A stretch of 64,000 bases of DNA from JBEBVQ01 sp037190845 (GTDB lineage: Bacteria > Bacteroidota > Bacteroidia > Chitinophagales > Chitinophagaceae). Of this stretch, positions 17,638 through 25,507 are shown piece after piece. Below the pieces are notes generated by a model. That model saw only the letters and a program-made list of their open reading frames with translations. It ran no database searches and had not been told where the DNA came from. The DNA is taken from positions 1 through 64,000 of the forward strand of contig JBBCJI010000030.1 in assembly GCA_037190845.1 (NCBI GenBank), written 5' to 3'. How positions within the stretch are numbered: position 1 is the stretch's first letter; each line of letters starts with the position of its first letter. The translations under genes and the position numbers were made by a program.

Positions 17638-19305
17638 ATGCTTCAGAAACTGATTATCAGGAATTACGCCATCATTGACCATCTTGTGGTAGAGCCGGAT
17701 TCCGGACTGAATATTGTGACCGGTGAAACCGGCGCCGGAAAAAGTATTATCCTCGGCGCCCTTTCACTGATCCTCGGCGCCCGTGCAGATACGTCTGTGC
17801 TGATACGGAAATCAGAAAAGTGCGTGGTGGAGGCTTTTTTTGATGTACAGGGAAATAAAATGTTTCTCGAAGCGCTGCGGGAAGCCGAACTGGACGAAGA
17901 TACGCAGTGCATCATCCGCAGGGAGATCAGCAGCGCCGGGAAATCCCGTGCTTTTGTCAATGATACGCCGGTCACACTGGCGGTGCTCAATCAGCTTACT
18001 TCTCTGCTGGTAGACCTGCACCAGCAGTTCGACCAACTGGATATCCGTAATGAGCAGTTCCAACTGGATGTGCTCGACGCAGTAGCACAAAACACTACAT
18101 TGCTGACGAAATACCGGCAACAATATCGCGCATACCGCGATGCGGGGGAGCGTCTGTCCGGTTATACGGGGCGACAGGCACAGTTACGCCAGGAGGTGGA
18201 TTACAAGCAGTACCTGCTGACTGAATTACTGGATGCAGACTTCCGGGAAGGAGAGGTCGAAGAGGCAGACCAGCAGTTACGTACGATGACCCATGCGGAA
18301 CGTATCCGGGAAGTATTACAGGCTGGTCGTTATGCGCTCGACGAAGGAGAAACGTCCCTGCTGGGTGAGCTGAAGCGCATCAGCCAGCAACTTCAGGGTA
18401 TAACCGGGCTGATGCCGGATATACAACCGCTGGCTGACCGGATACTTTCTGCCCGTACTGAATTGCAGGACGTGGCTGATGAGTTACAGCGGTATCAGGA
18501 TAAAGTATTGCTTGACCCCGAACAGATGGGACGGCTGCGTGAGCGAATAGATCTGGGCTACAAGCTGCTCAAAAAACATAACGTAGCAGATACCGTCGGC
18601 CTGTTGGCAATACAGGCGCAACTTGAAGCAGATTTACAAGAGACAACCAGCCTGGATGAACAGATCCGGCAATGCCGGGAGGAATATGAACGCCTGGAGC
18701 AACAACTGCGTGAAACAGGAGCCGCTATGTCATCCAGGCGGAGCGAGGCCGCATCGGGATTCGCGGAGGATGTATCCCGTCTGCTGGCGTCGGTAGATAT
18801 GCCAGGCGCCCGTTTTGCCGTATCTGTGCAACCGGTATCTGACCCCGGCCCTTCCGGAATGGATGAGGTGCAGTTCCTGCTCGACGCTAACCGGAGCGGT
18901 CAGCTATTGCCGGTATATAAGGCAGCTTCCGGCGGGGAGATGAGCCGTATTATGCTCGCTATAAAATCCCTTACTGCCAAGGCGATGGATATGCCGGTGC
19001 TGATATTCGATGAAGTGGATACCGGTATATCCGGCGAAGCGGCACGGCAGGTGGGGGCTTTATTGCGGGAGCTTGCGGCATATCACCAGGTGATCAGCAT
19101 CACGCACCAGCCGCAGGTAGCGGCAAAAGCTACCCGGCATTTTTATGTATATAAGGAAGCAGACGGAACGCAGCAGGTTCATACGCGGCTGCGTGTGCTG
19201 GAGCCAGATGAACGTGTTACAGCTATTGCCCGTATGATCGGCGGCGACCAGCCCGGTGAAGCGGCCTTACAGCATGCACGCGAGTTGGTGGGTGCGTTAT
19301 CTTAA
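17638..19305 (+). CDS. recN: DNA repair protein RecN
   Basis: 555 residues from the ATG that gives MLQKLIIRNYAIIDHLVVEP, the normal RecN beginning. A longer in-frame reading from 17452 overlaps the LLM gene and adds sequence unlike the family, so it was not used. Walker A is GETGAGKSIIL near residue 33. Long coiled-coil arms fill the middle. The ABC signature AASGGEMSRIMLAIK and Walker B VLIFDEVDTGISGEAA lie near the end. RecN is an SMC-like ATPase that tethers DNA ends during recombinational double-strand-break repair. No SOS-type operator was recognised. Confidence 0.95.
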   Translation: MLQKLIIRNYAIIDHLVVEPDSGLNIVTGETGAGKSIILGALSLILGARADTSVLIRKSEKCVVEAFFDVQGNKMFLEALREAELDEDTQCIIRREISSAGKSRAFVNDTPVTLAVLNQLTSLLVDLHQQFDQLDIRNEQFQLDVLDAVAQNTTLLTKYRQQYRAYRDAGERLSGYTGRQAQLRQEVDYKQYLLTELLDADFREGEVEEADQQLRTMTHAERIREVLQAGRYALDEGETSLLGELKRISQQLQGITGLMPDIQPLADRILSARTELQDVADELQRYQDKVLLDPEQMGRLRERIDLGYKLLKKHNVADTVGLLAIQAQLEADLQETTSLDEQIRQCREEYERLEQQLRETGAAMSSRRSEAASGFAEDVSRLLASVDMPGARFAVSVQPVSDPGPSGMDEVQFLLDANRSGQLLPVYKAASGGEMSRIMLAIKSLTAKAMDMPVLIFDEVDTGISGEAARQVGALLRELAAYHQVISITHQPQVAAKATRHFYVYKEADGTQQVHTRLRVLEPDERVTAIARMIGGDQPGEAALQHARELVGALS

Positions 19306-19314
19306 AACGCAGAT

Positions 19315-19348
19315 TTTGCACAATGTCTGCCATAATGAATTACATTTG
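19315..19348 (+). promoter_or_regulatory. Promoter candidate of the TolC-like gene
   Basis: TTTG (19315-19318), 22 bases, then TACATTTG (19341-19348), an exact -7 box. The ATG at 19353 is only 4 bases after the box, which puts it at or next to the transcription start. A leaderless mRNA is therefore predicted. Confidence 0.5.
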
Positions 19349-19352
19349 CGTC

Positions 19353-20798
19353 ATGTATGCCCGTGTTCGTTTTGTTTGGTATTCGTTGATTTTCATGATG
19401 ATAGGGCTTTCTGGTGTCATGGCTCAGGAGGTGTGGACACTTGAACGCTGCATCCGTCATGCGCAGGAGCACAATATTTCCATACAGCAGCAGGTGGTCA
19501 ATCAACGGTTGTCGGCGCTGCTATTGCAGCAAAGCCGGTATGCGCAGTTGCCGAATATCAATGCATCTACTGCAGGCGGGCGTAGCTTTGGCCGTTCGAT
19601 AGATCCGACCACCAACCAGTTTATCAGCGCCAGTTATAATTTCATGAGCCTTACCGGTAATGCAGATGTGCTGTTGTTCGGCTGGTTTCAGAAACGCAGG
19701 CAGATCAGCCAGAACAAATACACCCTCGAAGCAGCAAAGGCCGACCTCGACCAGTTGCAGAACGATGTGTCATTGAATGTGGCTACCGGCTATTTGCGGG
19801 CGCTGCTGGCAAAGGAACAGATTAGTATCAACGAAAAGCAAGTGGAGCTGTCTCATGCGCAGCTTCAGCAAACGCGTTATTTTGCAGATGCAGGCAGAGT
19901 GCCGGAATTGGATGTAGCCCAGCTTGAGTCGCAGACGGCCACCGACAGCGCGAACCTGATTACAGCTATTGCCGATTACAATACCGCTCTGCTCGACCTG
20001 AAAGCGCTGCTGAATCTGGATTTTGCCGAGCCTTTTGATGTTATTTCTCCGGATGTGGAAGTTGCGGGTCTGTTGCCGGTTGCTCAATTCGATCCGGAAG
20101 CTATTTATGAGGTAGCAGCAGACAGGCTTGGCGCCGTAAAAGGTGGCATGTTCCGGCTGGCATCATCTCAACGAGCGTACGCGGCAACGCGTAGTTCCCA
20201 ATGGCCTCAGCTTGGCCTCAGCATGCAGTCCGGCTCAACCTATGCAAGTACATTTAGTGAAATAACAGGTGTTACCAACACAGGAGGAGTACAGCAGACA
20301 GGCTCTTACGTAGATGTAAATGGAAACCTCTATCCGGTCTATCAGCCGGTCATCATACCGCAAACCGCTTCCATTCCGCTAATGCGGCAACTGGATAATA
20401 ACTTCCGGCAAACGATTTCCGTGAGCCTTGCCATACCTTTGCTGAACGGCTGGCAAACCCGTTATAACATCCGCAGGGCGCAGATGGAAATACAGAATCA
20501 GGAACTCAATCTCCGGCAGACAGAACTTACGCTGAAGCAGGATGTATATAAAGCCTGTAACGACGCCGTCAATTCTGCGCAGAAATACAATGCCGCTATG
20601 CGGGCGTCCGTTGCCGCCCAAAGAGCATTTGAGTTTGCCCGGAAACGTTATGATCTTGGTCTCACCAATACGGTGGAATACCTGACCATACAAAATAACC
20701 AGTACCGTGCAGATGGCAATCTGGCAAGTGCACGGTACGATTTGATCTTCAGGTTAAAGGTGATTGATTATTACCTTGGTAAAGATATTAAACTATAA
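19353..20798 (+). CDS. TolC-family outer-membrane efflux protein
   Basis: 481 residues from the ATG at 19353; starts at 19323 or 19335 are also in frame. The start chosen places a clean signal peptide (MYARVRFVWYSLIF ... GVMAQ) directly at the N-terminus and agrees with the promoter position. Mature residues show two outer-membrane-efflux repeats: VWTLERCIRHAQEHNISIQQQ and LARYQQTRYF-like helices at about 60-215, then IPLLNGWQTRYNIRRAQMEIQNQEL and FEFARKRYDLGLTNTVEYLTIQNN near the end. TolC trimers form the outer-membrane duct of efflux or type I export systems. No adaptor or pump is adjacent, so it probably works with partners encoded elsewhere. It is followed after 5 bp by the phosphatase gene. 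Confidence 0.88.
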   Translation: MYARVRFVWYSLIFMMIGLSGVMAQEVWTLERCIRHAQEHNISIQQQVVNQRLSALLLQQSRYAQLPNINASTAGGRSFGRSIDPTTNQFISASYNFMSLTGNADVLLFGWFQKRRQISQNKYTLEAAKADLDQLQNDVSLNVATGYLRALLAKEQISINEKQVELSHAQLQQTRYFADAGRVPELDVAQLESQTATDSANLITAIADYNTALLDLKALLNLDFAEPFDVISPDVEVAGLLPVAQFDPEAIYEVAADRLGAVKGGMFRLASSQRAYAATRSSQWPQLGLSMQSGSTYASTFSEITGVTNTGGVQQTGSYVDVNGNLYPVYQPVIIPQTASIPLMRQLDNNFRQTISVSLAIPLLNGWQTRYNIRRAQMEIQNQELNLRQTELTLKQDVYKACNDAVNSAQKYNAAMRASVAAQRAFEFARKRYDLGLTNTVEYLTIQNNQYRADGNLASARYDLIFRLKVIDYYLGKDIKL

Positions 20799-20803
20799 CA
20801 GGT

Positions 20804-21577
20804 ATGGCCATAGTGAAAGACGTCTTATTAGAAGCCGTAAAAAGCGCCGGTGCGGTGATCCGTGAGCATTTCCAGGGGACATTCCAGGTGGAAAGCAAGG
20901 AAGGGGTCAATAATCTGGTGACAGAGGTAGATAAGAAAGCCGAATCTGCTGTCATCAGTATTATACGGACTTCATTTCCCGATCATGCGATCCTGAGCGA
21001 GGAGATCGGTCAATTGAAATCAGATACATCTTACCTGTGGATTATAGATCCGATAGATGGTACGGTAAATTTTGTGCATGGCATACCGATCTGCTGTGTA
21101 AGCATCGGTGTTATGTACCAGGGAGAGCTGGTGCTGGGCGCTGTTTATAACCCGGTCATGGAGGAGCTTTTTTTCGCAGAAAAAGGTAAAGGTGCCTGGC
21201 TGAATGACCGGCAGGTACGTGTTTCGGAGAAGACGGATTTTGAAAAGGCCTGCCTGGTAACGGGTTTTCCATACGAATGGCCCGTTACGGGAGAACATCC
21301 CGTGCGTGTGTTTGAGCGATTTATTATGAAGAAGCTGCCTGTCCGGAGGCTGGGATCTGCAGCAATAGATCTTTGTTGGGTTGCATGCGGGCGATTTGAT
21401 GGTTTTTGGGAGTACAACCTCCAGGCTTGGGATGTGGCGGCAGGTATATTGATCGTGCAGGAAGCCGGTGGATATGTAACGAATTTCAAAAATGAAGCCA
21501 GCAGTATATTCGACAAGGAAATACTCGCTACCAACGGACATATACATGAACCTATGAGGCAACTTATACAGAATTAG
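20804..21577 (+). CDS. Inositol monophosphatase family protein
   Basis: 257 residues. The family metal-binding motifs are present: EEIG at about 66, WIIDPIDGTVNFVHGIP at about 80-96 and WDVAAGILIVQEAGG at about 210-224. These residues bind the Mg2+ ions that hydrolyse the phosphate ester. The family includes SuhB and CysQ-like enzymes, and sequence alone does not settle the substrate. The start is 5 bp after the TolC-like stop, indicating co-transcription. Confidence 0.92.
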   Translation: MAIVKDVLLEAVKSAGAVIREHFQGTFQVESKEGVNNLVTEVDKKAESAVISIIRTSFPDHAILSEEIGQLKSDTSYLWIIDPIDGTVNFVHGIPICCVSIGVMYQGELVLGAVYNPVMEELFFAEKGKGAWLNDRQVRVSEKTDFEKACLVTGFPYEWPVTGEHPVRVFERFIMKKLPVRRLGSAAIDLCWVACGRFDGFWEYNLQAWDVAAGILIVQEAGGYVTNFKNEASSIFDKEILATNGHIHEPMRQLIQN

Positions 21578-21589
21578 CTGAAAACGGGT

Positions 21590-21682
21590 ATGTGTTGGAT
21601 GGGTGGAATGTGACAGATGTGTCTGTCATGTACAAAACACATCGGGCACATTACTCACATCTCACACATTCAGACATTTACA
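21590..21682. repeat. Imperfect palindrome of reiterated GATGTG-like words
   Basis: The left arm is made of TGTGTTGGATG, GGAATGTGACAGATGTG and similar words; the right arm carries their complements (ACACATC, GCACATT, CTCACATCTCACACATT). It fills the gap between the phosphatase gene and thiL. It is similar in composition to 22717-22806 and could fold as a long hairpin at the mRNA 3' end. Confidence 0.65.
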
Positions 21683-21686
21683 TAAA

Positions 21687-22721
21687 ATGAGCGAACAGGA
21701 ACGTACTGAAATTGCATCGCTGGGTGAATTTGGGTTGATTGATCATCTCACCCGGAACAATGAAACTATTCAGGCCGGTACTTTGCTGAGTACCGGTGAT
21801 GATGCGGCGGTAATTGATCATTTTGGAAAACAAACGGTCATATCAACGGATATGCTCGTTGAAGGGGTACACTTTGATCTGATGTACACCCCATTGAAGC
21901 ATCTTGGTTATAAAGCCGTAGCGGTCAATCTTTCTGATATTTATGCCATGTATGCCACTCCCACGCATATCACGGTAAGCATTGCCGTATCCAACCGTTT
22001 TTCGGTAGAGGCGCTGGATGAGTTTTATGAAGGTGTATATGCCGCCTGCCGTACCTATCAGGTAGACCTGGTGGGTGGTGATACGTCCAGCTCACTCAAA
22101 GGGCTGGTGATCAGTGTGACGGCGATCGGAGAGGTGCCCCCCGATCGTTTTGTGACCCGCAGCGGCGCCCGGAAAAATGATCTGATCTGTGTGTCTGGTG
22201 ACTTGGGAGCAGCATATCTGGGTTTGCAACTCCTCGAACGGGAAAAGAAAATATACCTCGAAAACCCCGGTGTGCAGCCTGATATGGAGGGCAGGGCTTA
22301 CGTGATTGGGCGGATACTTAAACCTGAGCCACGCGCCGACATCGTAAAATGGCTCGAAGACAAGCAGATTGTGCCAACGGCTATGATTGATGTAAGTGAT
22401 GGTCTGAGTTCGGAACTGCTGCACATTTGTAAGCAGAGCCAGACAGGCTGTATGGTGTATGAAGACAAGATACCGGTACATGATGAAACAAGAGAGGTGG
22501 CGTTTACCTTCCAGCTGGATCCTACTACCTGCGCTCTGAGCGGGGGGGAAGATTATGAACTGTTGTTTACGGTACGGCAGGAAGACTATGAGCACATTGC
22601 TGCCAACAGCCAGGTCAGCGTGATTGGTTACATTACAGATCCTTCCGAAGGTGCGCACCTGCTGACACGTCAGGGTAATAAACATGCGCTGACAGCGCAG
22701 GGGTGGAATGCGTTTGATTAG
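21687..22721 (+). CDS. thiL: Thiamine-monophosphate kinase
   Basis: 344 residues from ATG 21687 (MSEQERTEIASLGEFGLIDHL), the family-like start. A longer frame from 21603 runs through the palindrome and is rejected. Motifs of the AIR-synthase-like fold are visible: STGDDAAVI, VISTDMLVEGVHFDL, LKHLGYKAVAVNLSDIYAM, VGGDTSSS, MIDVSDGLSSEL and SGGEDYELLF. ThiL phosphorylates thiamine phosphate to thiamine pyrophosphate with ATP, the last step of cofactor synthesis. No other thi gene and no TPP riboswitch are visible nearby. Confidence 0.95.
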   Translation: MSEQERTEIASLGEFGLIDHLTRNNETIQAGTLLSTGDDAAVIDHFGKQTVISTDMLVEGVHFDLMYTPLKHLGYKAVAVNLSDIYAMYATPTHITVSIAVSNRFSVEALDEFYEGVYAACRTYQVDLVGGDTSSSLKGLVISVTAIGEVPPDRFVTRSGARKNDLICVSGDLGAAYLGLQLLEREKKIYLENPGVQPDMEGRAYVIGRILKPEPRADIVKWLEDKQIVPTAMIDVSDGLSSELLHICKQSQTGCMVYEDKIPVHDETREVAFTFQLDPTTCALSGGEDYELLFTVRQEDYEHIAANSQVSVIGYITDPSEGAHLLTRQGNKHALTAQGWNAFD

Positions 22722-22806
22722 ATGTGTTTGATGTGGACGATGTGACAGATGTGTTTGATGCATATAGAAACACATCTGTCACATTCAACACATTCGTCAC
22801 ATCTTC
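22717..22806. repeat. Long palindrome of GATGTG words after thiL
   Basis: ATGTGACAGATGTGTTT (22740-22756) is the perfect complement of 22768-22784 around an 11-base loop. The flanks 22721-22739 and 22785-22803 extend the stem imperfectly. Both arms are built from repeats of GATGTG or its complement. There is no T-tract, so it may stabilise a 3' end rather than terminate on its own. Confidence 0.75.
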
Positions 22807-22815
22807 GGTATTAAT

Positions 22816-22846
22816 TTTGCAACCTCGATATTTTTTGTATTTTAGG
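22816..22846 (+). promoter_or_regulatory. Promoter candidate for the EGF-like lipoprotein gene
   Basis: TTTG (22816-22819), 19 bases, TATTTTAG (22839-22846), seven of eight matches to the -7 box. Transcription would start just before 22856, favouring the ATG at 22868 as translation start. Confidence 0.5.
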
Positions 22847-22867
22847 CGTCAATTTATGCAACTCTTT

Positions 22868-23395
22868 ATGAAGTCCTGGAAATTAACTCTGGTATCCATA
22901 GTCTCTTTTTTTGCTATCGGCAGCGCTTTTTTATATACAGGCTGTGTACAGGATAGCTGTACAGATCTGACATGTCAAAACGGAGGTTCCTGTGCTGATG
23001 GTTTCTGCCGTTGCCCCACTGGTTATGAAGGCACAGAATGTGAAAACCGCATAGCCGAGCGCTTTATCGGAACTTATACCGGCGCTACCCGGTGTGATGA
23101 ATCCCCCAGTATCCTGGATACGGTTGATATATATGTGATTGAAGAACCGCTTACGCTAGGTATTTCATTGAGGTCTAAACCCGAAGCAGAATTACGTGGT
23201 TTTGCCGATGGTAACAGGATTGTCATTGCCGACCGGGAAGAAGGTAATCAGGCATGGTCTGCCAATGCAGTATTGCAGGGTGGCCGTATTAGCATATATG
23301 TAGAGCATGTGCTGAATGTGGAACAGTTTCAAAAGACGGTCTGTAATTTCATAGGATCCATTCCAAGGCCGGAGAAAGAAGAGGAAGATAATTAA
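22868..23395 (+). CDS. Lipoprotein with an EGF-like domain
   Basis: 175 residues from ATG 22868 (the ATG at 22856 is an alternative). The N-terminus MKSWKLTLVSIVSFFAIGSA is a lipoprotein signal with a lipobox-like LYTGC; Cys acylation would anchor it to a membrane. Immediately after comes CTDLTCQNGGSCADGFCRCP and TGYEGTEC, a complete six-cysteine EGF-like module. The remaining ~125 residues form a beta-rich domain without recognised motif. Bacteroidota encode such EGF-lipoproteins, whose function is unknown. The gene stands alone between thiL and gldA. Confidence 0.8.
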   Translation: MKSWKLTLVSIVSFFAIGSAFLYTGCVQDSCTDLTCQNGGSCADGFCRCPTGYEGTECENRIAERFIGTYTGATRCDESPSILDTVDIYVIEEPLTLGISLRSKPEAELRGFADGNRIVIADREEGNQAWSANAVLQGGRISIYVEHVLNVEQFQKTVCNFIGSIPRPEKEEEDN

Positions 23396-23465
23396 CTAAT
23401 AAGCCGATTAATCCGTTACAGGAACATTGGCATCAGTTCATTGGCTCATTAGCTAATTGAAGAAT
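23389..23465. repeat. Imperfect palindrome before gldA
   Basis: The words AATTAACTAATAAGCC on the left and GGCTCATTAGCTAATTGA on the right are near-complements and could pair across a ~45-base loop. It lies after the EGF-lipoprotein gene and may act as its 3' hairpin. Confidence 0.45.
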
Positions 23466-23467
23466 CG

Positions 23468-23475
23468 TAGCTTTG
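23468..23475 (+). promoter_or_regulatory. -7 box candidate for gldA
   Basis: TAGCTTTG matches TAnnTTTG and ends 4 bases before the gldA ATG, so transcription would begin at the start codon (leaderless). The nearest TTG upstream (23441-23443) is 24 bases away, slightly beyond the usual range. Confidence 0.4.
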
Positions 23476-23479
23476 CACC

Positions 23480-24391
23480 ATGTCGCTCAATATTGCTTCT
23501 CTTACAAAAATATATGGAACACAGGTTGCGGTCAACAATATTTCCTTCGAACTGAAAAAAGGAGAGATTGTTGGTTTTCTGGGGCCAAATGGCGCCGGCA
23601 AATCCACAACCATGAAGATGATTACCAGCTATCTGCCGGCAACTTCCGGTACAGCGCAGGTGTGTGGTTATGATGTGCAGCAGCAGCCGATGGAGGTACG
23701 CCGGCGCATTGGCTACCTGCCTGAAGCAAACCCCTTGTACTATGATATGTATGTGCGCGAATATCTGTCGTTTACTGCGGGTATCCACCAGATAGGTAAG
23801 CAAAGCAAAGCACGTATAGAAGATATGATCGGGCTCACCGGCCTCGGTAAGGAAGCGCATAAAAAGATCGGAGCCCTGTCGAAGGGATATAAGCAGCGTG
23901 TAGGGCTTGCCCAGGCGATCCTGCACGACCCCGAGGTGCTGATCCTCGATGAGCCTACTTCCGGTCTGGATCCCAATCAGATCGTGGAAGTACGGGAGCT
24001 GATTACGCGTATCGGCCGCGAAAAAACAGTGCTGCTCTCCACACACATCATGCAGGAAGTACAGGCGATGTGCAGTCGTGTGATCATCATTAACAATGGT
24101 GTGATCGTTGCCGATGACGCAATTGACAAACTTCGGCAACGTGAAGTACAGGGAGCATTGGTCGTGCATTTCGAAACCACAATAGATGCAGTTTTATTTG
24201 ATAAGCTGCCTGATGTGCTCCGACGGGAATCGCTGGGCGAAAATAAATGGAAACTATACACCACGCAACCGGAACGTTTGCGTAAGAAGGTCATGCAGTG
24301 GGCGCTGGATCATGATATTAATATCCGCTCGCTTCAGGAAGAAGCGCAGTCGTTGGAGGAGGTATTCCGCAGCCTGACCCGTAACCCGTAG
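23480..24391 (+). CDS. gldA: Gliding-motility ABC transporter ATP-binding protein GldA
   Basis: 303 residues. An ABC ATPase with Walker A GPNGAGKST (about 35-43), Q-loop region RRIGYLPEANPLYYDMYVREYL, signature LSKGYKQRVGLAQAI, Walker B VLILDEPTSGLDPNQ and the switch LSTH. The YLPE.NPLY.DMYV segment and the C-terminal extension of ~80 residues fit GldA, which with GldF and GldG forms an ABC complex needed for gliding in Flavobacterium. gldF and gldG are not in this window. Another ABC-2 exporter ATPase is possible, but the match to GldA is good. Confidence 0.82.
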   Translation: MSLNIASLTKIYGTQVAVNNISFELKKGEIVGFLGPNGAGKSTTMKMITSYLPATSGTAQVCGYDVQQQPMEVRRRIGYLPEANPLYYDMYVREYLSFTAGIHQIGKQSKARIEDMIGLTGLGKEAHKKIGALSKGYKQRVGLAQAILHDPEVLILDEPTSGLDPNQIVEVRELITRIGREKTVLLSTHIMQEVQAMCSRVIIINNGVIVADDAIDKLRQREVQGALVVHFETTIDAVLFDKLPDVLRRESLGENKWKLYTTQPERLRKKVMQWALDHDINIRSLQEEAQSLEEVFRSLTRNP

Positions 24392-24418
24392 AGACGCGAT
24401 GCATCGCGTCTCTACGGG
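24385..24418. terminator. Perfect 34-bp palindrome carrying both convergent stop codons
   Basis: The two 17-base halves (CCCGTAGAGACGCGATG and its complement) match perfectly. The gldA TAG (24389-24391) lies in the left arm and the phoH TAG (24412-24414, minus strand) in the right arm. The core GACGCGATGCATCGCGTC recurs at 53454-53471. It probably terminates both genes although no T-tract follows. Confidence 0.7.
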
Positions 24419-25413
24419 GCGGGTTGTGAACGCCCGTTTTGTTTTTCCTCGGCGAGCTTTTCCTCCCGCTCCTGTTCCTTGTCGTAGGCGCGGATGATCT
24501 GCTTTACCAGCCGGTGTCGTACCACGTCGGCTTCATCCAGCTCAATATACCCGATACCATCAATATTGCGAAGGATCCGTGACGCCTTCAGCAGTCCGGA
24601 TTTCTGGTTCTTTGGCAGATCTACCTGTGTAAGATCCCCGGTAATGATCGCTTTGGCTGAAGCGCCGATACGGGTCAGGAACATTTTGAGCTGGAGATCT
24701 GTGGCATTCTGCGCTTCATCAAGAATGATGAAAGAATTGTCGAGTGTACGGCCGCGCATATAAGCCAGCGGAGCAATTTCGATGATCCGGTTGGTCATGT
24801 AATAGTTCAGTTTGTCAGACGGGATCATGTCGTCCAGCGCATCGTACAGCGGTCGCAGGTACGGATCAATTTTTTCCTTCAGGTCGCCCGGCAGGAATCC
24901 CAGACTTTCACCGGCTTCCACGGCAGGCCTAGTGAGGATGATTTTGCGTACAGCTTTGTTCTTAAGTGCGCGTACGGCCAGCGCTACTGCGGTATAGGTC
25001 TTCCCCGTGCCGGCAGGGCCGATGGCAAAGATGATGTCGTTTTTCTCAGACGAAACGGCCATCAGCTTCTGATTCTGGGTTTTTGCCTTGATCACACGCC
25101 CGTTGGGGCCGAAGACGAGGATGTCGTTATTGGAGGGATCGTCGGGTACCTCTCCCTGCTCTTCGTCGCCGAGGAGCTTTGAGAAATAATTTTCCGATAA
25201 ATGTCCGTTCCGCTCGAGGTATTTAACCACTTGCGATATCCTGTTTTGCGCGGAAGCTACTTCTTCCGGCTGTCCCGACAACTTGATCTGGGAGCCGCGG
25301 GAGAGGATCTTGAGCAGGGGGAACTTTTTTTTGAGGATATCGAATTTACTGTTGTTAATCCCGAAAAATTCAATGGGATTAATAGTTTCAAGGTTGATGA
25401 TGGCTTCTGTCAA
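24412..25413 (-). CDS. PhoH family ATPase
   Basis: 333 residues. The start codon is TTG; no ATG or GTG lies suitably upstream and the N-terminus fits family length. A short KH-like or oligo-binding N-terminal region (about 30-75) precedes the PhoH core: Walker A IGPAGTGKTYTAVALAVRAL, TRPAVEAGESLGFLPGDLKEKIDPYLRPLYDAL, Walker B FIILDEAQNAT and TGDLTQVDLP. PhoH-like proteins are RNA-associated ATPases, often linked with YbeY and rRNA processing. The gene is the only one of its operon and converges with gldA. Confidence 0.92.
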   Translation of the reverse strand: MTEAIINLETINPIEFFGINNSKFDILKKKFPLLKILSRGSQIKLSGQPEEVASAQNRISQVVKYLERNGHLSENYFSKLLGDEEQGEVPDDPSNNDILVFGPNGRVIKAKTQNQKLMAVSSEKNDIIFAIGPAGTGKTYTAVALAVRALKNKAVRKIILTRPAVEAGESLGFLPGDLKEKIDPYLRPLYDALDDMIPSDKLNYYMTNRIIEIAPLAYMRGRTLDNSFIILDEAQNATDLQLKMFLTRIGASAKAIITGDLTQVDLPKNQKSGLLKASRILRNIDGIGYIELDEADVVRHRLVKQIIRAYDKEQEREEKLAEEKQNGRSQPAP

Positions 25414-25449
25414 TGTGCTCGTATTTTACGCTACAGTATAAATATACAA

Positions 25450-25475
25450 AAGATGTGCCGTGGAGCACATCTTCC
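25450..25475 (-). terminator. Terminator candidate downstream of proS
   Basis: AAGATGTGC (25450-25458) pairs with GCACATCTT (25465-25473) around a 6-base loop. On the minus strand the stem is followed by TTTTGTATATTT, which fits an intrinsic terminator. It lies about 35 bases after the proS stop. Confidence 0.65.
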
Positions 25476-25507
25476 GTTTTTATTTTTTGATTTATTAACA
25501 ATAACAA

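Noticed and set aside
24385..24418. Palindrome as an integration (att) site
   Set aside because: No integrase gene or element lies nearby, and the palindrome core recurs as a terminator-like sequence at 53454.
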